64,000 nt of DNA from Palsa-504 sp963769715 (GCA_963769715.1 CAVYNE010000027.1:62001-126000); one strand, 5' to 3'; shown: positions 45,501 through 54,845, numbered from the stretch's first letter. The notes: generated by a model from the letters alone, not told the origin. Program-made: numbers and translations.

Positions 45501-46022
45501 CTACGGCCGCCCGAACGTGGCGACCTTTACCACCTCGAGCTCGAACAGGACCCGCCGCTCGTCCATCGAGGGGTCGCGCAGGGCGTAGGGCGGCTCGTTG
45601 CCGGTGTACTTCACCCAGATCCGGTCCAGCTGCTCGGTGACCCGGCGGCCCTCCGCCGGGTCGTCCTCGGAGATCTCCCGCTTGACCACTGTCTTGAGGC
45701 TGAGCCAGTGGTAGGTGTTTTCCGGGTTCATCAGCAGGAACGTGGCGTTCGGCACCTTGCGTAGCCAGGCGACCTTCTTGCGATGGGTGGCCAGGTTCAG
45801 CAGGACGGTGTCGCCCTCGTAGTCGAACCACACCGGGGTCAGGTTCGGCTGGCCGTCTGAGCCCGTCACCGCGACGATGGCGGTCACCGGCTCGTCGAGC
45901 AGCCGCTTGTAGATCGGGTCGAGCTCGGCCAGGCTCTTCACCGGCTCCCGCTCGCCGATCATGAACTGACCGGGCTGGGTTCCCTCGGCGACGTCCCTGA
46001 ACTTCGCCACGGTAATGCTCAC
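45501..46022 (-). CDS. PPOX-class (F420/FMN-type) split-barrel oxidoreductase
   Basis: 173 residues of the pyridoxamine-5'-phosphate oxidase-like split-barrel family. Key parts are AIVAVTGSDGQPNLTPVWFDY, TVLLNLATHRKKVAWLRKVPNATFLLMNP and a C-terminal IWVKYTGNEPP / FELEVVKVATF. Actinobacterial members bind F420 or a flavin and reduce diverse substrates. AAGGAG eight bases before the GTG start. Located between the TPP enzyme and the FAD monooxygenase on the same strand. Confidence 0.83.
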   Translation of the reverse strand: MSITVAKFRDVAEGTQPGQFMIGEREPVKSLAELDPIYKRLLDEPVTAIVAVTGSDGQPNLTPVWFDYEGDTVLLNLATHRKKVAWLRKVPNATFLLMNPENTYHWLSLKTVVKREISEDDPAEGRRVTEQLDRIWVKYTGNEPPYALRDPSMDERRVLFELEVVKVATFGRP

Positions 46023-46061
46023 TGCGCACGCTCCTTCGCGTTCAGCGCTGCCCCGGGAAAG

Positions 46062-47863
46062 CTAGGGGCAGGGCACTCCAAGCGCCCGGCTGATACCGGG
46101 CACCGATCTGCGTCCGGCCTGGCCCCGGCTGAGGTCCATGACAGCCAGGTAGCCGGCCGGATCGACGCTGGCATCGATCACGGTGGGACCGGGTCGGCGC
46201 AGAGCGGCCGCCAGCGCCGTGGCCAGATCCCGCTCGGTGGTCACCGCGGCCCCCGCGGCGCCCATCGCGGTCGCGGCGGCCGCGAAACAGACCGGGCGGT
46301 ACCTGACCGCCTCGTCGCCACCGTGCCCAGCCGGTTTCTGCTTGAGCTTGATGAGGCTGAGCGCGGCGTCGTTGAAAACGATCACGATGACCCGCAGGGA
46401 CAACCGGACGGCCGTCTCTATCTCGGCCAGCGTCATGCCCAGGCCGCCGTCCCCGGTAAAGGCCACCACCGGTACCCGCGGCGCGCACAGCGCGGCGGCG
46501 ATGGCGGCGGGCAGCGCGTAGCCCATGGTGGCGAGCCCGCTGGAAACCAGCAGCCTGCGCGGCTCGGGCACCTCCCACAGCGGCATGGCGACCAGCATGT
46601 GCGCCCCCGCGTCCACCGTGGCGATGGTCTCCGGCGGAGTGCAGGCCCGCACCGTCGCGACGACCTGCTGCGGGGCCAGCAACCCCGGGGAAGCGACGGC
46701 CGCCGAGGCGAGCCGTGCGGCAGCGTCCGCTTTGGCCGCGCGTCCGGCATCAGGCGGCCAGTCGTGGCCCGGCCCGGCCGCCAGCACCTGCGCCGCCCGG
46801 GCCAGCGGCATCCTCAGCACGGTCGCGCCGGTGAAGTAGCCGCGGTACCCGGGGCCGCCAGGGCCGGCCGGGCCAGGCACGCTCTGCGGGCTGGCCGCTG
46901 GCTCCGGGCTGGCCGCTGGCTCGGTGATCAGGATGGTCCGCGCGGCGTAGTCCCACGGTGCCGGGATCATCTCGGCCTCGTCCACGCCGAGCCCGATGAT
47001 GAGATCGGCGGCGCTGAGCAGCGGCCACTCCATCGTGCCCCCGGTGATCAGTCCGGCCGCCTCAGCAGCGGAGTCCGGAATGATGCCGCGAGCCCGGTAG
47101 GTGTGCAGCGCCGGGAGGCCGCGGCCTGCCAGGGCCGCCCTGATCGCGGCGGTCCGACCGATGGCGTCCGCGCCCAGCAACAGTACCGGGCGCCGCGCCC
47201 CCCGCAGGGCCTGGTCTAGGAGTGAGGCCTCCGAGGGACCCGCTGCGGCAGCCAGCGGGCCGCTGCCTTCAAGAGGGTTGCCTTCAAACAGTGCTGTCTT
47301 CGAGAGTGCTGCCTTCGGGACCTGGGCCCCGACTGGGCGAGCGCCGTCGTCCATGTTGGCGATCACCGGCCCGGGCGGCACCGCCAGCGCCATCCGGACG
47401 ATCCGCGCGGCCGCCTCGCCGGGGTGCCGTCGGCCGACGGTGATCGCCGCCTTGGCGACCGACCGGCCCAACCTCGCCTGGTCGATCCGCTGGTGACTGA
47501 TCCGGCTGGCGTCGGCGGCCGCGACGGTATCGGCGATCACTACCACGGGCAGCCGGTCCAGGGCCGCATGCGCGATGCCGTTGACCGCGCTGGCCAGCCC
47601 CGGCCCCCGGGTGACGACCACGGCCCCGGGCGTGCCGGTGAGGTCGGCGTACGTGGCGGCCTGATCACCGCGGCGGTCTCGCCGTGGGCCAGGATAAAAC
47701 GCAGGCCGGCCGTTGCCGCGGCCCCGACCACGTCCAGGTTGGGACCGCCGCCCGGCACCCCGAACATCAAGCGCGCTCCTGCCCCGGCCAGCGCCCCTAC
47801 GATCGCATCGGCGCCTGAACCGGCCGGGACGGCGTAGGCGCGGGCAGGGCTGGCTTCCAACAA
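46062..47863 (-). pseudogene. Acetolactate synthase-like TPP-dependent enzyme, frameshifted
   Basis: Large-subunit-type thiamine pyrophosphate enzyme. The N-terminal Pyr domain begins at the TTG at 47863 (GAGGAG five bases upstream): MFGVPGGGPNLDVVGA and HGETAAVI, with the catalytic Glu. At about 47665 the frame shifts; the rest (ATYADLTGTPGAVVVTRGPGL, then to 46062) continues in the neighbouring frame, including the PP-domain TPP motif TGDGGLGMTLAEIETAVRL...VFNDAALS. One missing C (ATCAG for ATCCAG) restores about 600 residues. Substrate specificity within the acetolactate synthase/benzoylformate decarboxylase group is unclear; it is not beside ilvN or ilvC, so an anabolic ilvB role is doubtful. 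Confidence 0.82.
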
Positions 47864-47984
47864 GGCTCCTCTTTAGCTGGTCATTCTGTGGTGCCCGTGG
47901 TACATCGTCAAGCGCGGTGAACGCCCGGCGGCGAGATAATGAACTGAACCCGAACTACGCCGAGGACCGGGAGGAGGCGCGACG

Positions 47985-49697
47985 ATGCCGGCTTCGCCGG
48001 GGGACCGCTGGCGGGGATGGCTGCGCGCCCAGCCCGTCCTGCAGGGCGTGCTGCCCGTCGACCGGTCCCGGGTCCCCATCGATATGCTGGCCGGCCTCAC
48101 GCTGGCTGCCCTCGGCGTCCCCGAAGTGCTCGGATACGCGAAGATCGCCGGGATGCCGCTGGTGACCGGCCTGTACACGATGCTCCTCCCGATGGCGATC
48201 TTCGCCGTCCTTGGTTCGTCTCGCCACCTCGTAGTCGCCGCGGATTCCGCCACCGCGGCCATACTCGCCGCCGCGCTGGCCGGTATGGCGGTGGCGGGAT
48301 CGGAGCGATACGTCCGGCTCGCCGGGCTGGCGGCCCTGCTGGCCGGCGGGATGCTGCTGGTGGCCCGGCTGGCCCGGCTCGGTTTCCTGGCGAACTTCCT
48401 TTCCCGGACCGTGCTGGTCGGGTTCCTGACCGGCGTCGGCATCAGTGTCGCGGCCGGGCAGCTGCCCGACATGCTCGGGATAACGGCCGCGGGCAAGCAG
48501 ACCCTGCCCAGGCTGCTGAACACGGTGCGCGCGCTCCCGCGCGCGAACCCGGCCGACGTAGCGGTATCGGTCGGGGTCATCGTGATCGTGGTCGCGGCCC
48601 GCCGGATCACCCGCCGGATCCCGGGGCCGCTGATCGCGGTGATCATCGCGATCATCGTGAGCTGGGCCGTGGACCTGGCCAGCCACGGCGTGGCCGTGGT
48701 CGGGAACGTCCCGCGAGGACTGCCGAGCCTGGGGCTGCCCGCCCTGGGCCGGCACGACGCCGCCGCGCTGCTCGGCGCGGCGGCGTCGATGTTCGTGGTC
48801 ATCCTGGCGCAGAGCGCGGCCACCTCCCGGGCCTACGCCGCGAAGTACGAGGAACCGTTCAGCGAAGATACCGATCTGGTCGGCTTGGGTGCCGCCAACA
48901 TCGCCGCCGCGTTCTCCGGCACGTTCGTGGTCAACGGCAGCCCGACCAAAGCGCAGATGGTCGACAGCGCCGGCGGTCGCAGCCAACTGGCCCCGCTCAC
49001 CGCCTCCGCCGTGGTCCTGGTCGTCCTCGTGCTGCTCACCGCGCCGCTGGCGTACCTGCCGGAGGCCGCCCTGGCGTCGGTGGTCTTCCTCATCGCGATT
49101 CAGCTCATCGACGTCAAGGAGATGCGGCAGATCCGGGCCTGCCGGAAACGGGAGTCCGCCATTGCCTTGCTCACAGCGGTCGCCGTAGTAACCCTCGGGG
49201 TCGAGTACGGCATCGTGCTCGCTATCGTCGCCTCGATCGTCGACCATTTGCGGCACAGCTACAACCCGTACAACAGCGTCCTGGTGAAGTCACCCGCCGG
49301 GCACTGGCATGCGGCTCCGGTCGAGCCTGGCGCCCGCACCGAGGAGGGGCTGGTGGTCTACCGGTTCGGCACCAGCCTGTACTACGCCAACGCCTCCAGG
49401 CTGCTGGAGGACATCGCGGCCCTGGTCGGCCACGGCGACCCGCTGCGATGGCTGGTCGTCGACTGCGCCGCCATCGGCGACGTCGACTACACCGCATCCG
49501 CGGTCCTCACCAAGGTCATCGAGCGGGTGCACCAGCGACACGTGCGCCTGGCCCTCAGCTCAGTGCTCGGACCGGTGCGGCAACAACTCGACCGTTACGG
49601 CATCAGCGCAACCCTGGGCCCCGATGCCTTCTACGACACTCCCGGCCAGGCCCTTGAGGCCTTTCACGCGGCAAGTGGGGCCACTGGGGCTAGGTGA
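47985..49697 (+). CDS. SulP-family anion permease with STAS domain
   Basis: 570 residues. About 11-12 transmembrane helices (LAALGVPEVLGYAKIAGMPL is the first SulP motif) to about residue 420, then a cytosolic STAS domain (about 440-565: LVVYRFGTSLYYANASRLLE, WLVVDCAAIGDVDYTASAVL). SulP proteins carry sulfate, bicarbonate or other anions, often with Na+ or H+. The family signature NGSPTKAQMVDSAGGRSQ is intact. One of two SulP genes in the window, and only distantly similar to the one at 52.5-54.3 kb. No carbonic anhydrase is nearby, so the anion is not indicated. Confidence 0.9.
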   Translation: MPASPGDRWRGWLRAQPVLQGVLPVDRSRVPIDMLAGLTLAALGVPEVLGYAKIAGMPLVTGLYTMLLPMAIFAVLGSSRHLVVAADSATAAILAAALAGMAVAGSERYVRLAGLAALLAGGMLLVARLARLGFLANFLSRTVLVGFLTGVGISVAAGQLPDMLGITAAGKQTLPRLLNTVRALPRANPADVAVSVGVIVIVVAARRITRRIPGPLIAVIIAIIVSWAVDLASHGVAVVGNVPRGLPSLGLPALGRHDAAALLGAAASMFVVILAQSAATSRAYAAKYEEPFSEDTDLVGLGAANIAAAFSGTFVVNGSPTKAQMVDSAGGRSQLAPLTASAVVLVVLVLLTAPLAYLPEAALASVVFLIAIQLIDVKEMRQIRACRKRESAIALLTAVAVVTLGVEYGIVLAIVASIVDHLRHSYNPYNSVLVKSPAGHWHAAPVEPGARTEEGLVVYRFGTSLYYANASRLLEDIAALVGHGDPLRWLVVDCAAIGDVDYTASAVLTKVIERVHQRHVRLALSSVLGPVRQQLDRYGISATLGPDAFYDTPGQALEAFHAASGATGAR

Positions 49698-49914
49698 AGG
49701 CACTGATACCGGTGATGTCGCAGCCGACGACGAGGGTCTGCGTCTTTTGCGGCGCCCGAGCGCGAACCCCAACAGCCACTCCGCGATCAGGGCGCTCTGG
49801 CGGAACAGCTGCATTAGGCGCGGGTGCGTGGCGTGCGGGCGGTGCGCGCGGGCGGTGCGCGCGGGTGCGGTGCGGGGCGCGCCGACAGGCCCGCTGCCCG
49901 GCAGCCTTTCTCGC

Positions 49915-49976
49915 TTGACATGGCTAGCCCATCGTACATATGGTTCTAATATCAAAACTATTTTGGTATTAGAACC
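49915..49976 (+). promoter_or_regulatory. Promoter and near-perfect operator dyad for the YceI gene
   Basis: TTGACA at 49915-49920 is followed 18 bases later by TATGGT (49939-49944). A dyad with arms 49942-49957 and 49961-49976 matches at 15 of 16 positions around a three-base spacer (core GGTTCTAATA, mirrored as TATTAGAACC) and starts at the -10 box. AT-rich and clearly different from its surroundings; it lies 20 bp before the YceI start. Binding here would block transcription; a MarR- or HxlR-type repressor is the likely reader, but none is encoded in the window. The rest of the 299-bp gap from 49698 shows nothing else. Confidence 0.7.
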
Positions 49977-49996
49977 GAACTGTGTAGGAGGACGGC

Positions 49997-50539
49997 ATGG
50001 CATCGTCAGGACAGACGAACGTGCAGGCGCTGCTGAAGGACGCGGCACTCACCGGGAACTGGACCTTGGACGCGTCCAAATCAACGGTCGGGCTGCGGTC
50101 CAAGAGCATGTGGGGCATGGTTCCGGTGAAGGGCGTCTTCCGCCAGGTCAGTGGCCAAGGGGTCGTCTCGCCGACCGGTGACGTGAGCGGCACCGTGACC
50201 GTGGGCGCCGCGTCGATCGACACGAAGAACTCCAAGCGCGACACGCACCTGCGCTCGGCCGACTTCTTCGACAGCGACACCAATCCCGACATCACCTTTA
50301 CCGTTACCCAGGCCAGGCCGTCCGGCCAGGGCGTCACCGTGTCCGGCAACCTTACCGTCCGCGACCGCACCAAGCCCGTCACCTTCGACGCCACGGTGTC
50401 CGCCGTCAGCGACAGCGAGGTATCGTTCGACGCCGAGGTTCAGGTCGACCGTTCGGACTACGGCCTGACCTGGAACCAGATGGGCATGGCCTCCATGCAC
50501 AACACCATCACCGTCCACGCCGTTTTCACCAAGCGCTGA
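49997..50539 (+). CDS. YceI-family lipocalin-fold protein
   Basis: 180 residues. YceI domain from about residue 18: GNWTLDASKSTVGLRSKSMWGMVPVKGVF, SGTVTVGAASIDTKNSKRDTHLRSADFFD, NPDITFTVT, VSGNLTVRDRTKPVTFDATV. These beta-barrel proteins bind polyisoprenoids and are often induced by stress. No signal peptide, so unlike E. coli YceI it is probably cytosolic. AGGAGG five bases before the ATG. Controlled by the strong dyad just upstream. Confidence 0.9.
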   Translation: MASSGQTNVQALLKDAALTGNWTLDASKSTVGLRSKSMWGMVPVKGVFRQVSGQGVVSPTGDVSGTVTVGAASIDTKNSKRDTHLRSADFFDSDTNPDITFTVTQARPSGQGVTVSGNLTVRDRTKPVTFDATVSAVSDSEVSFDAEVQVDRSDYGLTWNQMGMASMHNTITVHAVFTKR

Positions 50540-50667
50540 GCAAGCTGGGACGCATGCTGCCCGGACGGTTCCAGCATCGCGGCACGCAGCCGGGTCGCCA
50601 TGCCGCCGTCATTCCATTCGGCATGCCCGGCGCTGGCCTGGCTCATCAGACCGCTCCCTTCGCCGGC

Positions 50668-52251
50668 TTACTCGCCGGCGATCCCGGTCACGGCTTGCCC
50701 GGCCGGGACCTGCCCGCGCATCGACCCGTACCACGGCGCGCTGAACGCATCCACCCCGCCGTCGGACTTCACGATCCAGTACCCGCCAGTCACTGGGTCC
50801 GCGGCCAGCCCGACCGCCTTTACCCCGGCGGGCAGCTTGCCGGCATCAGACCCGTACCACGGCGTCCCGTAGGTGTGCACCCCGCCGTCAGAGGTCAGCA
50901 CCAGGTAACCGCCGCCTTGGGTCCCGGCGATCCCGGTCACGGACTGCCCGGCCGGGACCTGCCCGCGCATCGACCCGCGCCAGGGCGCGCTGAACGCATC
51001 GACCCCGCCGTCGGACTTCACGATCCAGTAGCCGCCAGTCACTGGGTCCGCGGCCAGCCCGACCGCCTTTACCCCGGCGGGCAGCTTGCCGGCATCAGAC
51101 CCGTACCACGGCGTCCCGTAGGTGTGCACCCCGCCGTCAGAGGTCAGCACCAGGTAACCGCCGCCCGGGGTGCCGGCGATCCCGGTCACGGACTGCCCGG
51201 CCGGGACCTGCCCGCGCATCGACCCGCGCCAGGGCGCGCTGAACGCATCGACCCCGCCGTCGGACTTCACGATCCAGTAGCCGCCGGTGGCCGGGTCTGC
51301 GGCCACGCCGGCGGCTGTCACCCCGGCGGGCAGCTTGCCGGCATCAGACCCGTACCACGGCGCGCCGTAGGTGTGCACCCCGCCGTCAGAGGTCAGGACG
51401 TGGTAGCCGAGGCCCCGCAGGGCATCGAGGGTGACGAAGGAGTAGCCGCGTGTCTGCAGGTTCTGGATCACCGTGGGCAGGGCGTTCGCGTCCAGGGTGG
51501 AATGGTCATCCGGGTTCGAGCCGCAGTGCATGAGCACGATCTCGCCGGGCTGCAGGCTCCCCAGCACCCGGTTCAGGACCGTGCCGGTGCTGATCCCGCC
51601 GGAGGTCCCTTCCCAGCCGAGGGTGTCGACCGTCCACCCGACGGGGACGAATCCGGCGCCGTTCACCACCGAGATGGTGTGCTGGTTGTAATCGCCGTAG
51701 GGGAAGCGGAACCACGGCCACGGGCCGGCGCCCGTCACCGAGGTGATCTGGCTTTGCGCGCTGAGCACCTGGTCGCGGATCTGCGCGTCGGTGAGCGTGG
51801 TGAAATACGGGTGGGACACCGAGTGGTCGCCGATCCGGTAGCCTGCGGCCGCGATCGCCTTGGACTGGGCCGGGAAGTCCCGGACGAAGTTCCCGGTGAG
51901 CATGAACGTCGCCGGCACGTGGTACTTGGCCAGCGTGGCGAGGATACTCTGCACGCCGTCGGCGTTGGCGCCCGCGTCGAACGTCAGCGCCACGACCTTG
52001 GCATGGGTCGGGATCGCCGTCCAGTTCCGGCCGCCTAGGCCGGGGGGAACCGGCTGCGCGGCCGCCGAGGCCCCGGCAAGCGGGCCCGACGCAGCCAAAG
52101 CGCCGGCGGCGAGGAACACCGCCGCGGCGAGCGGCACGACCCGGCGCGAAGGCCGGATCAGCCGCCCGATGACTCTTCCCGCCCTGGCCGCCGAACTCGC
52201 CAGCCGACATGGTGCCAGGTATCGCCTGCTTCTGTCCACCATCTTGATCAC
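50668..52251 (-). CDS. Secreted NodB polysaccharide deacetylase with C-terminal repeats
   Basis: 527 residues. A signal peptide or anchor (VVPLAAAVFLAAGALAASG, about 38-56) is followed by the NodB domain (about 80-265): VVALTFDAG, GDHSVSHPYF with the H-x3-H metal ligands, FRFPYGDYN, PVGWTVDTLGW and IVLMHCG. The catalytic DD is reduced to D-A (TFDAG), as in a subgroup of these enzymes. The C-terminal half contains six related 40-residue repeats (SDGGVHTYG / SDGGVDAFS, GYWIVKSDGG) arranged as three 83-residue, 249-bp copies, likely a beta-propeller-like wall- or carbohydrate-binding module. The start could be GTG 52251 or ATG 52242. Probably modifies peptidoglycan or another surface glycan. Confidence 0.85.
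   Translation of the reverse strand: MIKMVDRSRRYLAPCRLASSAARAGRVIGRLIRPSRRVVPLAAAVFLAAGALAASGPLAGASAAAQPVPPGLGGRNWTAIPTHAKVVALTFDAGANADGVQSILATLAKYHVPATFMLTGNFVRDFPAQSKAIAAAGYRIGDHSVSHPYFTTLTDAQIRDQVLSAQSQITSVTGAGPWPWFRFPYGDYNQHTISVVNGAGFVPVGWTVDTLGWEGTSGGISTGTVLNRVLGSLQPGEIVLMHCGSNPDDHSTLDANALPTVIQNLQTRGYSFVTLDALRGLGYHVLTSDGGVHTYGAPWYGSDAGKLPAGVTAAGVAADPATGGYWIVKSDGGVDAFSAPWRGSMRGQVPAGQSVTGIAGTPGGGYLVLTSDGGVHTYGTPWYGSDAGKLPAGVKAVGLAADPVTGGYWIVKSDGGVDAFSAPWRGSMRGQVPAGQSVTGIAGTQGGGYLVLTSDGGVHTYGTPWYGSDAGKLPAGVKAVGLAADPVTGGYWIVKSDGGVDAFSAPWYGSMRGQVPAGQAVTGIAGE
50676..51422. repeat. Three-copy 249-bp in-frame tandem repeat
   Basis: The same bases recur with a period of exactly 249 bp (for example GATCCCGGTCA at 50680, 50929 and 51178). 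The copies nearest the gene's 3' end are almost identical; the third (51178 onward) differs at more positions. Each encodes 83 residues, a pair of SDGG half-repeats. The identity suggests recent amplification or ongoing gene conversion. Confidence 0.88.
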
Positions 52252-52299
52252 GACCCATCACGAAAGGCTCTCTATCTACGTAAGCGAGCCTCGCCAACC

Positions 52300-52313
52300 G
52301 CCCTGATCAGGGC
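52300..52313. promoter_or_regulatory. Perfect 14-bp palindrome between SulP and deacetylase genes
   Basis: GCCCTGATCAGGGC is a perfect palindrome in the 240-bp gap between the end of the second SulP gene and the start of the deacetylase gene, both on the minus strand. It could be a terminator stem of the SulP transcript or an operator of the deacetylase; there is no T run. Confidence 0.35.
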
Positions 52314-52491
52314 TTTGGTCCCGGACACAGCCGCGTTGGTCACTACTTCAGCGGCTCGCTCGTGGCACGAACCAGACGGGCAGATCGCAATTGCGTTCCG
52401 TCGGCACACGGCACCGTTCGGCTCATTGGTCTTGCGCTGTTGGGTCGTTTGCCCCTGTCCGCCGCTGTCTGCGCGAGTCAGGTATCGGCGG

Positions 52492-54264
52492 CTATCTGGC
52501 CTGGGGCTGTCCGGTCGGCGGCGGGCTGCTCGGGGCGGTCCATTGGGCGCCGGTTTCGTCGCGGAATGCGGCGACGGCGGCTCCGACGGTGGGGAAGAAA
52601 TGGCGCGCTTCGATCTTGCGTGCCAGCCCGTAACGTTCGATCTTCTGCCGCACCGGGTCCTTCATCTCCGCGAATACCAGCGCGATGCCCTGCGCGTTCA
52701 GCGAGCTGTCGAGTTCCTCCAGCACATCGGACGCGGTGGTGTCCACGTCGGTCACCGGTTCCGCAGCGATCACGATCCAGATGGGTGGCGGGTCGGTCCT
52801 GGCGAGCCGCCGCACCTCATCACGGAATGTCTTGGCGTTGGCGAAGAACAGCGGGGCGTCGAACCGGTAGATCACCAGGCCGGGCAGGTGCCGCGCTTCT
52901 GGATGGGTGTGCACGTCGTGGTAACCCTCAAGCCCTTCGACACGCCCGAGTTCGGTGTCGTAGGGCCACCAGGCCCGGCGGAAGACGTTGAGGATCGACA
53001 CGCCGACCGCGATCGCGATCCCGGGCAGCACGCCAAGCAGGGCGACGCCGCCGAACGCCGCGATCGACAGCAGGAACTCCGCCTTGCGCTGTCTCCAGAG
53101 CCGCGCCGTTGCCGGGATGTCGGCCAGGGACAGCGATGCGGTGATTACCACGGCGGCCAGCGCGGGCTGGGGCAGGTTCCGGAACAGGCCCGGCACTAGC
53201 ACGATCATGAGGATGATCAGTGCCGCCCCGGTGACCCCGGTGAGCTGGGTCTTGGCGCCTGAGCGTTCAGCCACCGCGGTCCGCGACGCGCTGGTGCTGA
53301 CCGGGAACCCCTGGAACAAACCCGCGGCCAGGTTCGCCGCGCCGATCCCGGTCATCTCCTGATTGCCGTGGATCTCCTGCCCGGTGCGGGCGGCGAACGC
53401 CGACGCGGTGGAGATCGTGTCGGCCAGAGACACCAGGGCGATCCCCGCCGCCCCGGCGGCCAGAGGCCCGAGGTCGGCCAGCCGGACGCGGGGGATGGTC
53501 AACGGCGGGAACCCCCTGGGCAGCACCCCGACCAGGCTGACACCGTGCTCGGCCAGGTGAAAGACCGTCGTCGCCGCGATCGAAAGCACCACCATGATCA
53601 GCACGGCCGGGACCTTCGGCAGCCAGCGCTGCAGCACCAGGATCAGCGCGATCCCGGCGATCCCGACCGCGCCCGCCGCGGCGACCGCCTCGCCGTTGGC
53701 CAGTCCCTTGGCGAAGCCGGCGACCTCCCCGATCAGGCCGTCGGCCTCGACCTTGAACCCGAACAGCTTCGGCAGCTGGCCGACCAGGATGGTCAGCGCC
53801 AGGCCGTTCATGTAGCCGATCATCGTCGGCTTGGAGATCAGGTCGGCGATGAAGCCAAGCTTGGCAATTCCCGCCACGATCATGATCGCCGCGACCATGA
53901 TCGCCAGCACCGACGCCAGCGCGACTGCCCGCTTGGCATCGCCCTTCGCGACGATGAGCGGCAGGATCGTCGCGGCGATCATCGGCCCCAGGGCGGAATC
54001 CGGGCCGAGCACCAGGATCCGCGACGGGCCGAACACCGCATAGCCGAGCAGGCACATGATGGACGTGTACAGTCCGGTGATCGGTGGCAGGCCCGCCAGT
54101 TGCGCATACGCCATGCCCTGCGGGACCAGCAGCGTAGTGAGCACGATCCCCGCGACAACATCCTTGGCCAGCCACTCGCGCCGGTAGGACGAAACCCGCC
54201 GCAGCCCCGGAACCAAGCGGAACACCAGGTGCCTATCCTTGGCAGGAGCCTTGAGTGCGGTCAA
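52492..54264 (-). CDS. SulP-family anion permease with STAS domain
   Basis: 590 residues. Classic SulP motifs: DVVAGIVLTTLLVPQGMAYAQLAGLPPITGLYTS at about 35-68, FGPSRILVLGPDSALGP, NGLALTILVGQLPKLFG and STSASRTAVAERSGAKTQ. About 11-12 helices, then a STAS domain (about 440-560: VIYRFDAPLFFANAKTF, TDVDTTASDVLEEL). It starts with a TTG that overlaps the stop of a PPK2 N-terminal remnant (TTGA); V14 is a later alternative start. Closer to classical sulfate transporters than the other SulP in this window. Confidence 0.9.
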   Translation of the reverse strand: MTALKAPAKDRHLVFRLVPGLRRVSSYRREWLAKDVVAGIVLTTLLVPQGMAYAQLAGLPPITGLYTSIMCLLGYAVFGPSRILVLGPDSALGPMIAATILPLIVAKGDAKRAVALASVLAIMVAAIMIVAGIAKLGFIADLISKPTMIGYMNGLALTILVGQLPKLFGFKVEADGLIGEVAGFAKGLANGEAVAAAGAVGIAGIALILVLQRWLPKVPAVLIMVVLSIAATTVFHLAEHGVSLVGVLPRGFPPLTIPRVRLADLGPLAAGAAGIALVSLADTISTASAFAARTGQEIHGNQEMTGIGAANLAAGLFQGFPVSTSASRTAVAERSGAKTQLTGVTGAALIILMIVLVPGLFRNLPQPALAAVVITASLSLADIPATARLWRQRKAEFLLSIAAFGGVALLGVLPGIAIAVGVSILNVFRRAWWPYDTELGRVEGLEGYHDVHTHPEARHLPGLVIYRFDAPLFFANAKTFRDEVRRLARTDPPPIWIVIAAEPVTDVDTTASDVLEELDSSLNAQGIALVFAEMKDPVRQKIERYGLARKIEARHFFPTVGAAVAAFRDETGAQWTAPSSPPPTGQPQAR

Positions 54265-54407
54265 CCTGTCAGCGCCGTCCGGCTAGTGCCTGGCGGCCGA
54301 CGCCGGCTTCCACGGTCGAAGTCCTTGGCCAGGTTCATCTTCGCTCCCGGCTTGACCCGCAGCGGCTTGATCAGCTCCGCAATACGCTTCGCCCTCTCAT
54401 CAGCCAT
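54261..54407 (-). pseudogene. N-terminal remnant of a PPK2-family polyphosphate kinase
   Basis: A 48-codon frame from the ATG at 54407 encodes MADERAKRIAELIKPLRVKP and then GAKMNLAKDFD, which matches the N-terminal end of PPK2-type polyphosphate:nucleotide phosphotransferases. It then runs into unrelated Arg/Pro-rich residues and stops at 54261, overlapping the TTG start of the SulP gene by four bases. The kinase domain (Walker A and B) is absent. This looks like the junction of a deletion that removed most of a ppk2 gene and placed its start upstream of the SulP gene. Too short for most ORF tracks; family call moderate. Confidence 0.6.
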
Positions 54408-54845
54408 CGCCGGTTCGCCCCTTCCTGCTCAGTACAAGCACCGGATCCCTGTTTACTCGGGTGCTCTGACTGGTGAATCGCCTGTCAGCTGGAGTGCCCC
54501 TTGACGTGCTTCACGTATGCTTCCACGCCCCCGCGATCGGTTACGGCCCGGATCCGCTGAAGCTCGGGCGGGACGCGGACCGGCTGGCGCCGACCCGGAC
54601 CAGTCAGCCTGGTCGTGACGGGGCGATCCGGCAACCTGGCCGTCGGGGGACCTCCCGGCCTTCTGGGGCCTGCGGCGCGCAATCCTCATCCCCATTCAGC
54701 CAGCCTCAGACAGCCGCGGGCCATATCAACAGGGACTTAGCGCTCCCCCCTGACGGGACCTTCGGCCCTAAACACCCAGGCAGGCCGCCATGCGATCGTA
54801 GCCCGGGACGCACCAGCGGATAGCGACCACAGATAGCAGACGACG
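54408..54845. other. Divergent intergenic region without an intact gene
   Basis: About 438 bp between the PPK2 remnant/SulP gene (minus) and the STAS gene (plus). It contains two DosR-like dyads near its right end, described separately. The frames here are short and low in complexity, and none has a supported start. Confidence 0.4.
54732..54772 (+). promoter_or_regulatory. Two DosR-like dyads upstream of the STAS gene
   Basis: GGGACTTAGCGCTCCC (54732-54747) and GGGACCTTCGGCCCTAAA (54755-54772) lie in tandem about 75-115 bp before the STAS start. The second is a good match to the known DosR/DevR box type (GGGAC, variable centre, GGCCCT or GTCCC). Two adjacent boxes are typical of dormancy-regulon promoters. 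No DosR gene is present in the window, so this is by motif only. Confidence 0.45.

Noticed and set aside
50554..52038. Plus-strand frame of 494 codons with repeats of the type PGHGLPGRDLPAHRP
   Set aside because: It is the antisense of the 249-bp repeats in the deacetylase gene; the minus-strand frame carries the signal peptide and NodB motifs.
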